NCBI RefSeq assembly: GCF_963678635.1
Contig: NC_087062.1
Coordinates: 59,536,129 to 59,600,128 of the forward strand
DNA length: 64,000 nt
Source: Symsagittifera roscoffensis
Taxonomy: Eukaryota > Xenacoelomorpha > Acoela > Convolutidae
Direction of reading: 5' to 3'
The notes beneath the pieces were generated by a model that did not search any database, was not told where the DNA came from, and saw only the letters and a program-made list of their open reading frames with translations. The position numbers and the translations under genes were made by a program. Positions within the stretch are counted from its first letter, which is position 1; every line of letters starts with the position of its first letter. This document shows positions 11,853-23,900 of this stretch, piece by piece.

Positions 11853-13030
11853 ATTATCGGTAGCAAACCACTAATGGGTGGCAATCTATAACAATTGGTT
11901 GATTGTTGGTTATTGGTCTTATTCCAGATCTACTTTCAAGTAATTGTCGGTTGTGCTTTCTGTCACATCCATCTTTTCCACATGGATTGACTTTACAGTC
12001 TTTGAGGGGATGTGCTTTACGGAAAGATCCAAAGGGCTATGTGTTTATTCATGACATCATATCGCTGTTTCACAGTTATCTTTTTGAAGTCTGGACAGTT
12101 TCAGAGTTTGTGTTTCACCTTGTGCTTTTCTGTGCGTTTGCAATGATCGGTGCTTTGATTTTTGAAGTCTTGACTCTTGTCTTCTGTAACATACGTTCTG
12201 CCTTTTGTTTGATGTATGTGATTTATTTTCCGTGTTTCTGTTGCTCCTCTAGGTTTATGGTTTCGCTTTGCAATTAATTGATCGTGCTCTAAGGCCACAT
12301 CAATGAGCCATTCACTTAGCTCAACCGCATTTGATTGAGCTGCTTGTGCTATCGTGAGTGTTTGAGCTAACGCACAAATCTCCATTGATTTGCCTGTCCT
12401 TGAATTAGTTAGTTGGACTCCTATTATCGGTAGCAAGCCACTAATGGATGGCATTCTATAAGAGTTGGTTGATTCTTGGTTATTGGTCTTATTACGGATC
12501 TTTTTCAAGTTGATTGTTAGCAATTCCTTTCATTTCATAAAAAAGTCTCTTTCTCTCCGAGATCTGATAGAAACTTGCTCAAAATCATGTTTAATCTTGA
12601 AGTTGATTTCAGATCGTCTTCCTATCCAAAACTTGATAAAAAGTTTACAAACGTACTCACTACAAATGTACGCCTGCAATTTTCGATGTTTGATGCGAAT
12701 CGTGTATCCTTACAATTGGAAAGTTCTGCACCAGCTTTAGTTGTGAATCAACTATCATATATGGCTGACCGTAATGCCCGGACAACAGTTTTCAAGCATG
12801 CTCACATTGGTTGCCATCATAGCTGAGTCCTGTCAGAATCTGTTTAGCTTTGCCAGATACCTAGCTTCTCAGATAACACATCTTTCCGCTTTTTGTTATG
12901 TTCGCGTCATGCACTGTTGCTGTGAACAATGCTGACCATTCTGGCCATTCCAGTGGATCACCAGCAAATGTGTCTATTTTAACCTTTGGTAGGTTAGATT
13001 TTGGTAAATTCCAATTTGTAAGGTCTGTGT
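11853..13030 (-). pseudogene. Truncated BEL/Pao gag-protease copy 2
   Basis: It starts with ATTATCGGTAGCAAACCACTAA exactly as at 8634 and follows 8630-9660 with high identity. The same gag/PR fragment is encoded (12523-12101 is almost the same as 9302-8880). Near 12900-13025 it contains the DUF1759-like piece (AGDPLEWPEWS frame) that is incomplete in copy 1. At about 13030 it joins directly to another protease segment, a rearrangement point. Confidence 0.65.
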
Positions 13031-15076
13031 TTAGTTCTTCGGAGTAAAGTGTTAGCTCCAGCCAATTATCTTCTGCAGTCTTCTGCGTCTATTTTCAAAG
13101 ATTCTTTAAGAATTTTGTCTATTAGTATCACTGTTGACCCAGTGTCTTGTAGTGCAAAAATCTCCATTGATTTTTGTATCCTTGGATTAGTTAGTTGCAC
13201 TCTTATTATCGGTAGCAAGCCACTAATATTTGGCATCATATAAGATTTGGTTGATTCTTGGCTATTAGTCTTATTCCGGATCTATTTTCATGTAATAGTC
13301 GGTTGTGCTTTCTGTCACATCCATCTTTTCCACATGGATTGACTTTACAGTCTTTGATGCAATGTGCTTTACCCAAAGATCCAAAACGCTATTTGTGTTT
13401 ATTCACGACATCATATCGTTGTTTCACATTTTTCATCTTGAAGTCCGGACAGTTTCAGAGTTTGTGTTTCACTTTGTGCTTCTCTGTGCTTTTGAAATGA
13501 TTTGTGTTTTTGTTTTTGAAGCCTGACTCTTGTCTTCTGTAACATACGTTCCGCTTTTTTTGGTGTATGTGATTTATTTTCCGTGTTTCAGTTGCTCCTC
13601 TAGGTTCATGACTTCACTTTGTAACTAACAGATTGTGCTCTAAAGCCACATCAATGAGCCATTCACTTAGCTGAACCACATTTGATTGTTAGCATTTCCT
13701 TTCAATTTCAGAAGAAAGTCCACTTCTCTTCGAGATCTGATGCAAATTTGCTCAATATCATGTTTAAGTTTGAAGTTGATTTTAGATCGTCTTCCTATCC
13801 AAAACTTGACAAAAATGCTTACAAACGTACTCACTACAAACGTACGCCTGCATTTTTTGATGTTTGATGCGAATCGTGTATCCTTACAATTGGAAAGTTC
13901 AGCACCAGCTTTAGTTGTGTATCAACTGTCATATGTGGCTGACCGTAATGCCTGGACAACAGTTTCCAAGCATATTCACATTGGTTGCCATCATAGCTGC
14001 GTCCTGTCAGAATATGTTTAGGTTTGCCAGATACCTAACTTCTCAGATAGTACATCTTTTCGCTTTTTGTTATGTCCGCATCATGCACTGTTGCTGTGAA
14101 AAATCCTGACCATTCTGGCCACTCCAGTGGATCACCAGCAAATGTGTCTATTTTTACCCTGGTATTTTAGATTTTGGTAAACTCCAACTTTTAAAGTCTA
14201 CGTTCAGTTCTTCGGAGAATCTGTCATGAGATCGCTCTTCATGTGATCTATTTGAATCTCGAAATTTAAACCTTGCTTCGGAATCGTGCTTCTTTTCATC
14301 TGTTGGCTTTAATGATTTTACCCAGTCCTTTTTGTAGGTCCTTTCTGGATCTTTTTTGTCTAATGTAACTGATTTTTTTAGCCCGAGATGCATATGTGTC
14401 ACATCTATCTGGAGACACGTATTTTCTGCTTCTGGCACTTGCGACATTGTATATCGGCATACGAAAGTATCAATTCACAAAGCTCTTCAGTTAGCCTTGC
14501 TGCTTCTGCGCGTTTGTGATTTTCACTTCTGACTTTTGCTCAGAAAATCTTTTATAACGTTTTGTTTTAAAGTTTTCAATCTCTATTTCTGCTATTCTTT
14601 GTCTCAGTTGCTGGTTTTCGAGGTCATTGATTGGTTGCTGGCGTGCGACAACGTTTCTATGGATTCTTGTCGTTGACTCAGTCTTGAGCTTAATTAAGAT
14701 TTATTACTGGTAAGCACTTCGGCCTTGCCAGTTTTAACAATATACTCTTCAACTCCTTTGATAAAGTCTTCATGTATTATTGTGGATTTCTTCTTGTCAG
14801 TTTTTTCAATTCGTTGTTTGTTCCCCACTTTGACGTTATAAGGTTGTGCTCTTTCATTTTATCTACGCATTTGTTAAGTTTTTTCAATTCTGCTTTCACT
14901 CGACAAGATTTTCTGTTCTCCTCAATCAATTGACTTATTTTATCGTATGTGCGGGGAATTTCTCGATCGCAACATTGCTATTTTCTTCTTTCAGCCAAGA
15001 TCCATCTATTTATTTTCGTGTCATCTCTGGTCTGAACATGCAGTTGTTCTTCTATCGACGTCGATTCGCTCGTCAT
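13031..15076 (-). pseudogene. Truncated BEL/Pao gag-protease copy 3, with gag start
   Basis: The gag start ATG at 15076 is equivalent to 10140 (MTSESTSIEEQL again). It continues through a charged segment (14447-14154, DSNRSHEERSHDRFSEELN), the DUF1759-like segment around 13900-14160, a Cys/His segment near 13270-13400 (KAHCIKDCKVNPCGKDGC in a broken frame), and a protease start at 13031-13240. RT, RNase H and integrase are missing. This copy keeps gag sequence deleted from copy 1, so it is the better template for the family's gag. Confidence 0.65.
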
Positions 15077-15274
15077 TTTGTCTTTTCTCTGATCGTGTCG
15101 TCTAATCGTGTTAACGTGAAATTATTGCAAGGGAAAAAGTTGAAGATAATCAAACTTTTATTTCAACAAAAGTAATCACGAAAATTATGTTGCCGTTTGG
15201 CCAACAAATGGAAATATTCAATCAATTATTTTCAACTAATTTTGGAATGAATTTTTCAATTTTTTTTTTTTTGC

Positions 15275-15990
15275 AAACTACTTCCTGCTACCATTAATTT
15301 AGCGGCCTACTTTTCTGTTTGACCAGATGCCACTAGATTTTGTAACCAAATATTTTATCTTTAAGTTGAAATTTTTTTCTGGGAAAATTTTCTGACGCGG
15401 AATTACAATTTATTTCTACTGTTGTGAGTTTACAATCAGTATTAATAAAAATTGAGTCCCGATTAAAGAGTATAAAATTTTTATAAACTTGAGAACTACA
15501 CAATTAGGATTATAATACAATTAAGCGGAATGTAAAATAACTATTGTTTTATAGTCTATACTAGTAATTTTGTTAGTTGCAACTTTCGTAGCAGTTCTTG
15601 TTCGACCGAGAATTGTATCAAGTTTTTTGTCCCTCTTTTCTGTCTCGCGATCTGTTCAGATTTCTTCAACAACCCTGTGTTATTTAGTCTAATTTGTCAA
15701 AAGTCAGCGCCATAATCTTCTGACAATTCCAGTGTTACCTCAAAATGATAATAAATGGTGTAGTTCAAATCCAGATCGCAGTCATAAATGTCTCAGGTTA
15801 ATATTAAAATAAATATAAGTGAAATGTTTATGGTGGCAAAATTGAACCCAATCAAGAGGTCCGCTGCTCGGCGGTAATAAATCATGAGTCTTATTACTTC
15901 AATTCCTCGACCATTTGTGGAACCTTCTGGGAATTTGATGGAAACAATCGACAATGATGAAATCCAAACCATAACCAATGTTTCCGAGCT
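15275..15990 (-). repeat. LTR-like repeat c
   Basis: Third copy of the BEL-associated repeat, 200 bases upstream of the gag start at 15076, in the same arrangement as repeat b (main block then the 95-bp block). Confidence 0.6.
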
Positions 15991-16784
15991 TGGCGTCGTT
16001 ATGACGTATTTCCTTGTAAAATAAAGGAAAACGATTCAAGTATTTATGAACAATCTGTAGACTCAGTGAAATTTGAAAATTTACTAATCGAAAACAAAAG
16101 GAGGAAATCAACCAAAAAACTTCAAAAAATGGAAATTTACAAGATAAATATGCAATTCACGTAAAATTTCATTTACATGAATAATTGCGGGATGACAACT
16201 TTCAGATTATTTGAGACACGTGAGTTGTTATTTCCAACGCTCCAATTATAACTTACACCATACTGACTGCAAGTCGATATGAATAAGTAGAATTCTACTC
16301 AAACACTAAGTTTTCTTGTTCTTAAACTTTTGCTAAATTTTCTAGTATATCTGTATATACTGACAGTAAAAAAATATTTTGATGAACAAATGCAGATTCA
16401 ACAAACAAAAGATTAAGTGGCTGTAATTTTGCCGAATGCACAAAGTTCCCACTAAAACCAGGAATTACCTAGGTTTTACCATCACTTACTGGTATTTCCT
16501 TGTTAGGACTTTTACTATTGCAAATTCAGAAAGAAACCTCGAGTCGGGCTTTCTTTGGTCGGGCTTTCTTTGTATCTTCCCAAGTTACTGTAGTCTTGAA
16601 CAATATTTGATTATTCTTCAATCATTATTTTATAAAATTTGTAGCAAGCGGTTTGCTAAATTACAAATCTACTGTATTTAATAAACTGAACTCAAGAGTT
16701 GACGCAAGGTCTAGAGCCCAGTAGCAAAATACTTTCGGAGCAGAAAAATAAATCAGAAAGAGGGCAGCTCAATTGACAGATTCT
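15975..16784. repeat. 810-bp direct duplication, right copy
   Basis: Partner of 11043-11852. After ...TTGACAGATTCT it continues into unrelated DNA (GTAAAAATG), which marks the duplication boundary. Confidence 0.8.
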
Positions 16785-19700
16785 GTAAAAATGATTTTTA
16801 GCTTTTGATAAAAACTATTTGAACACAGAGAGGCGAAGCACAGTTTTTTTTCCAGTTCCAACACTACGTTGAAAAAACTTGTTAAAACAATTCTTGTTGA
16901 AAAGTTCGTAAAAAGTTTAAACAAGTATCGGAAAAACATTCGAGAATCAAAAAAACTGCTCAAAACTTTTTTGAGGAGCCGCTTTTAAGACAATTCTTGA
17001 TAAGATGACTTTTGAGTCGAAAACAAAAAATGCTATAAAAATAATCTAACAATTTTTTGAGCTATTAAGAGTTACAACTTCCCCCCAAAAACTCAAATGA
17101 ATTTTTCATAAATAATTTTTGCACTCAAACTGCAAAGTGCCGAAACCGATAAAACGTTAGCTACTTCGAGATCAATAAGGACTATCAGTTCTTTATGTTT
17201 AATGATGAAGATTACATTGTTAAAAGCAAAGAATGGCGGCGTTGTTACAAGCAAAAAGAAAAGCACATAATTTTCAAAAAGAATCATAAAAAAAAGATTT
17301 AAGAAAAATTTGTTTTAATACTTTTTGGCACAATTTACAGTGTTCGGAACAATCTGCAAGAGATGCAACACTTACATAGCTTTATTTCAACGACAAACGC
17401 TGAAAATTGAATTTTAAAGTTTTTTCACTTCAAGACAAAAATTTTTTAAGACACGCCAGTTTTCAGTGAAAAAACTTTAAAATTCGTCTTAAAAAAGTGA
17501 TTTCGGCTTCAAAATCTTTGAAACACTGAGGCGAAGCAGAACTTAGCAAATATAAACGAAAATTGAAAAACGGAAGCTTTCAAATAGCAACAAAATGGAA
17601 ATTAAAAACTAAAAAACTGAAATATGGAAAAATACCCCCAAAGTAACTGATTTTACGCCATCTCTATTTCTAGCTATTGAGTTTAATGCTTTAGCAGCTG
17701 AGCTATATGCGTATGCTGTCATACAAATACCGGCAACTAATACTTGTCGGGTACTTACTTGATACCAGCTACACAAAGACTGATATTGCTTTTTGTGCAA
17801 AAATGGTACCAATTTATGCGGCTTGGGTTAGAAACAAAATGGATTCGAAGTGAATCACAATTGTATGCTTGTGTAATTACATTAAACATGGTTTCAACCT
17901 CAAAAATCATCAGCATAAATTTAAAATGGTTGTTTACAATCAATGCTATCAAAACAAAGGTATTACTGACAGGAAAAAGAGCTCGCTAAGTGAATACTTT
18001 CAAATTTACTTTTTACCTGTTGATTTTCAAAGTTCTCAGCCTATAAGTTGAAGAAAAAAATTCAATTCTTTTCTGCATTTTTTAAGCTTTCTGGTCGCCT
18101 TCCATCGAAGCTTCCAGCTCATCTAAGGTAAAAAAAATTGATATAATTTTTCGTTTGTATCCTGTATTGCTAGAATTGGAAGGTAATTTGTACTCTGTAG
18201 TTTATTGATCTTAACATTTATTCAGTACATTTGACTCCATTTATTCAGTGAATTTGCTTCATTCAATTCTTGACATTTTGAGTTTTTGGTCTGATAGCTT
18301 AGTAAGGACGCTCTAGCAAAAGGCAAAAAATTTTCATGCTTAACAATTTAGTTTTAAATAACTACTTTTAGTTAATTGTTTTACAAGTTTTCATATTTTG
18401 ATTCTAAAGAGGCTTTATTCCAAGGAAAAATGATGTTTTTAGTCAAGCAATGCACTGTATTTTAAGATCTTTAGTTGCAGCGAACAGTAAATGAAACATA
18501 ATTTCATCAGATTCAAATTGTCTTTTTACCCGAATAACTCAATTATCTGACTAAATCAAACGTATTTGAATGAAAAACCAAATTCTTAGCATCAGCCGAT
18601 TGAGAGATACTTCTTGGACGAAAGGCGAAAAGTTCTCTAGCTTTGCTTTTTTCTTCAGTTTTCTGTTTTACAAAAAAAACTTTAAATGGTTGATTTAAGT
18701 TCAGGGCTCCTTAATTGAACAGGTATCAAAGTTAAGCTAGTCAATAAGGATGACATAGTTAAATGCTAGCCATCTGATAAAAATGAATTGCACAAAGATA
18801 CAAACGTTTAAACATTGTCCTGACACGACAGGAACTTAAGTCTGTACAAAACACCCATTTTATTTTCATTTAATTAAATAGAAATAAAGTATTTAATGAA
18901 AGTTTGTCGAAATTTTACCTGGAATTATTAAGTAAAGTTTTTATGAGATATTATAAATTACACTAATGGGTCATCTGATTTTCATTGGAAAAAAAAAGAA
19001 AATATGCTGCTAGGTGATAGTGATCAATTTCGACGGAAAAGAAAAGCTTACAATTTTTGATTATATTTATTGGAAAAATGAAGCGATTAGTGCAAAGCTG
19101 CGGTTCGTCCATATGTACAAAAAATTTGGTACATAACTAGCAAAATAACGAGGTTCAAACCCCCACCTCAAGCGTCAACACAATTTGATCATATTAATAC
19201 TATCGCTGCCTGGCTATGCACTGTATTGCATATCAAATACATAAAATGTAAAAAAAAACGTTTTCGAAAAAAACTCTTCCTACAAAACAGCTATATCATT
19301 AAACACAGAGGCGCAGCTGCAACTTCGCAAAAAGTCAGAAAACTTTTTGCTTGCCAAAACTATTTTTTTTGTCACTAAAGCCACTGAAGGCAGCGACACT
19401 AATTTTGCATTTAACAAAATAGAATGCCTAGTACTAAACTGTGTTGCAATTACGGATTTCGAAAATCTGATAAAGTATGATTTAGAAAATCTAGGTATAA
19501 CTTTTTTTATCATTAACTTTTTTATCCTTTGACCAAATTTCAAAGCAAGTGATATTTATTGTCAATGTAGACTACTGAGAAAATGGCACTAATATTTCTT
19601 ATTTGATTTAGAAAAAAAGTATTTACTTTGCAGTATAACACTACGCTTTGCTTGTCTTTTTGATTCAAGTTACAATTCATTCAATTCAATTTTTTTACCT

Positions 19701-20984
19701 TGCTTTTGCGCTATCGAAATGTTCGACCTGTAAGCATGAGATGGCGGGTTCGATCTCCAAATTTTGCAAAGCCATAAGGCTTTTTTTCCGTATTGTCGTT
19801 TTTTGTTGAATTTAAGCACAATTAGCCGTTTTTCGCTTGTTTTTGTTCAGTTGCATCTGTGTATCAAAAATCAGCACAACAGCAAAAACAAAGCGTCATT
19901 ATGTTCCAAAATTGATTTTACTTCAATTCGCTAATTTTGCAATGCCGAATTCTCGTATATGGTTGCATCAGTTATACTCAACTATTGCCTCTTTTGATGA
20001 TACAAAAAAAAAACTTGCGTGCTTCATTTCGAACGAAATTATGATAGCATTCGTTCACATTTTCATACTGAATAAAATTCAACTGTTCACGAGCTTTATG
20101 TCTACGAACTTCTCAAATTTGTAATGAGATCCCTTGCTTGATTTCATTGTGAAAGTTTAAAAAAAATCTTTTCTGTTTTGAGAATCCTGTTTACATGACC
20201 CGTCGAGCAACTTATTTTCCCTTGTAAATATCGAACTAAAAGTGTCAAATACAACAAGCTTCGCTTAGCTTTAGGGAATCGAAACTTTTCAATCTGTTAC
20301 GCGATAATCATTTAGTTCCGGACTTTTTAGAATATTTAACTCATTCTGATATTCAATCTGTAGCTCACAATCTACGTGATTTATACATTTTGTAGACATC
20401 GTGAAATATGTATTTGCAGGTAATTGTTGATGTTTTTGCTTCCGTAGAGCGTTGATTTCAGGGTACCTCATAGTTTGTTAATTAATTGGATTTTCAAATA
20501 GTCTGACTATTAGTAACCTTTGGCTCCTTTGTGCCATATAAAAAACTGAACTCTGCTGACAATAAGAACTACCCCTGTCCGCTAGTAAAACTCGTTTCTA
20601 TTTTGTCGAATCACTGGCACGTAACTTGTCGACATTCCAATGAGCTTCAAATCTAATGATTTTTAGAGCTAAGTTTGCAGGTCAGTTAAAATAATTAAAT
20701 TTTGACTCTTTTACAGCGTTATCTCTTTGCTGTATCTGGGTAAGCAAAAAAATCGTTCAAAACAACTCGTAAAAACTAACACTAGAATACATAAGAACAA
20801 TAATTATATTTAAAACTTGTCTCACAAAACAGTTCAGTTCCTGTTGGGTCTATTTGAGTAGCGTTCAAAAAATATTACTAGCAAGTGAGTAAGTCGATGC
20901 TTAAGTTCTATGCATTCTTTAACGCGATGCTGAGACATCGACGAATTGTATTCTTCGTAAGGTTCAAATACAGGATCATCAACT
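16785..20984. other. AT-rich intergenic DNA between BEL cluster and kinase gene
   Basis: I found no ORF with recognisable motifs. It contains a perfect inverted repeat at 17409-17485 and several occurrences of a short GAGGCGAAGC-like motif (about 16830, 17530, 19307). The right end should carry the 3' UTR of the kinase gene, which ends its coding part at 20985; no canonical poly(A) signal was confirmed. Confidence 0.5.
17409..17485. repeat. Perfect 21-bp inverted repeat (hairpin)
   Basis: The left arm 17409-17429 begins GAATTTTAAAG. The right arm 17465-17485 is its exact reverse complement. The spacer is 35 bases. A second short inverted pair (TTTTTTAAGAC at 17446-17452 onward and GTCTTAAAAAA at 17485) overlaps it. 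Confidence 0.7.
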
Positions 20985-23900
20985 TTAACTGTGATTAGTG
21001 CTACTTCTCGTCTCGGATCTACGGCTCTCTTTTCGATCATTGGGTGAGATCGATTCTTCCGAATGTTTATCTTTTGAGGAGTCGGGTGTCTGCAGTGATT
21101 GATTTCGCTTCGCCGTCCTGTGTCTGCTTTTTGAGGAGCTTCTCTCACGACGAGCAGAAGTATTACCTGAACTCTTATTACTGACTGCCTTGGATTTACT
21201 GGAGGTGCCGTTGTGAGCGGAACTGCTGCTGCCATTGACTGTGTTTGGAGGAGAATCATATCGGAGGTACTCGTGTTTGAGGTATTGGCTCATGCTCAGT
21301 CTGTTTTCTGGATCATATGCAAGACAATCCCAGAGTAATACTAGCAGCAATTCATCTTCTTCATTTCTGTGCTTCAAACATCTAAAAACGGTCAAATAGT
21401 AACCTGCAAAATTTTTGACATTGAAACAAGAGTAACCGTTTGTAGAGAAGGTAGCACATCACGTTCCTAGTACAGATCGTTGCAAGAATAAAGCACAATC
21501 GAATTTTTTAGTTGCGAAGAAAAATTTACGATGAGCGTGAATAACATCCGAAAAACCTCGTATTTTATCTCATTAGGAAAGTTTTTTCTTATTTACACGA
21601 AAGTTTTGCGTATAACCATAAAAAACATATTGAACAATTTGAACGTTTTTTTTCTCGACGCAAGAAACGCCTTTTCCTCTTTTGACGCGCAGTCCGAAAC
21701 TGTATTTCACTCGGGCCCGCCATAGTTGTCAACCTAACATAGACCAGTCCACTGCAAGCAAGCGTATTACAAAGCAATTTTACCTGGATAGGGGTTTGCA
21801 GTGCTGTTTGATGTACTTGTTGCTGGAGTTGCGCTCATCGAAATCCCAGTTGAGCCGACCATGGTAAAAGTATTTGGTCTTCTTTGACTTCTTAATCATG
21901 GAGGACGGGATTCGACCAAGAATGTATGTCATCATGGCTAGGTGCTCGTGGTTGTCGTGCGTGAGGAACATTGTTTCACCTGCAATTAAAATGAGTGATA
22001 CAATGCAATGCAAGAGATGTGTGCCAGGACACAACCAATGGTGAATATAGCTGATTTTATAGGAGTATTTATTCCAGACTTACCGGTGTATAGTTCAAAT
22101 AGAATACATCCTATGCTCCACACGTCACATGACTGGGACCATCCTAGTTCCAGAATCACCTCTGGTGCTCTGTAGTGCCTCGTCTGTACAATTTTTGTGT
22201 GGTGCTGAAATAGAGGAGCCATGTTGTTAGTCATGGACATGATCACATTATTAAGGTCATGTGAAATAGCTGGGTTCAAGGGCGGACGCCCTCTCAATAT
22301 GGACTCGACCCCCCCCTCACCAATCAAAGGGTCTCCCCTTTGGTATTATTTTATGAAACCCATTTTTGGCCGAACAACCCTTAAATTTCTCCAAAAGCGC
22401 CTTTGGCGCCGAAATATACTAATTTTGAAGGGGAGCGCGCGCCGAAAAAACGCGATTTTTTAGTCACAATTTTCCAAAAAGTGCCTAAAAACGCCTTTAT
22501 GGCCTTTTTAAGTTTGCCTGCGGCGGAGAAAATTTTGTCAAATTAGGGTCTTTGTAGAGGTTTGGGAGAGCTCAGAAAATAAATTTGGTCGACCCAAAAA
22601 AAAGGTCGACAAAATTTTCATTTTTTTTTGAAAATCCGCCTCTCCCCCTCGAGAAATTCCCAGAACCGCTCCTATTTATGGGTTATAAATCACGTTTGAA
22701 AAGGTTTTCTTAAGATAACACACTTCGCGTCTCTACGAGTTTTCTTTCAGGTCGTTTCGAAAATGGCTGGAAAGAAAACATACTTTTCTCAATAGTTCCT
22801 TCGCACTTGCATTTTTTCTTTGATGTAAACGCATGACTACCTTTTTAAATAAATGTACTCTTATTAAAAAACATGTTATCCATAGTTGAAAGCTAGAAAC
22901 AATTTTCAGTGTTTTGCTACTAAATGTAACAACCAACCAAGATTTTTCTCATATTGAAACGTCCATTGCTAAAAAAGTTTGCAGGTTACTTTACGTTTTG
23001 AGATACGCTTTTCACTGTTATTGGCTTTCACACTGTTTGATTTGAAAAAATCGTGTTTGTCTTCTCTGAGAACCTCATCGGGACTTTTGATTCTCCTGGG
23101 CAAAATACTTTGTCAAGACTTATGCATGAACTTGAAGTTTTTGCATGCTATTTTTTTTTGGAAATTTCATCTTTGAGAACAGAACTGACTTAGCAGCTAA
23201 AAAAAAGAATTTTTTTCCTCACTTTAAAAATAAATAAAATATTTTTTCCCATGCAAAAGAAAACTAAAGTTTTGATGAACAAAAGAATCTCAAACTGCAG
23301 ACTCGGTCAAATTCAAATTCGCCTAAATATGAAAGAATTATGATATTTTTTATTTGGCCAAAACGTTTGCACACAGTTTGAACGGAAATTGTATAATAGG
23401 GAAATTGCCCGGGGACTTCTTCAATGACTTGTATGATAGGCATTTTTATATGGAGGACAAATTAACAGAGAAATATTGTATTTGCAGCTTTTTTACGTTT
23501 TTTCAATTTGGTCGACCTAGAAAAAAAAGAAATCCCTAGATCCGCCCCTGCCTGGGTTGAACGAAGCCGATTCGATTAAGAGGAAGAAAAAAATAAAACT
23601 CTTCGAAAACTCCCAAACTGGTACCGCCGATTAATTTCTTAACTAGATGACAGCCTAACTTTACCTCGTCGTCGAAAGTGGTGGATCCAAAGTCTATCAA
23701 CTTAATTTCACAGCAGCGCAGAATTCGCTCTTCTCTGTGTCTGTCTACATTCCACATAATCTCGTAACTGCTATCAATGAAAAGAATATTCTCCGGCTTC
23801 AAGTCTGTGTGAGTCATACCATGATCGTGCAAGAACTTCACGGCGCTTCCTTAAAGAAAATCAGATATCATTGTATTTTCAAATATGCTCAGCATCACTT

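Noticed and set aside
17744-18051. Short overlapping ORFs on both strands as a small gene
   Set aside because: AT-rich, no domain, no start context or splice signals; expected by chance.
19151-19175. B-box-like GGTTCAAACCC followed by an inverted segment, suggesting a tRNA or SINE
   Set aside because: The T-stem has mismatches and I could not find a cloverleaf or proper A box upstream.
19720-19765. GGGTTCGATCTCC resembling a tRNA T-loop
   Set aside because: The conserved G53-C61 pair and acceptor stem cannot be formed.
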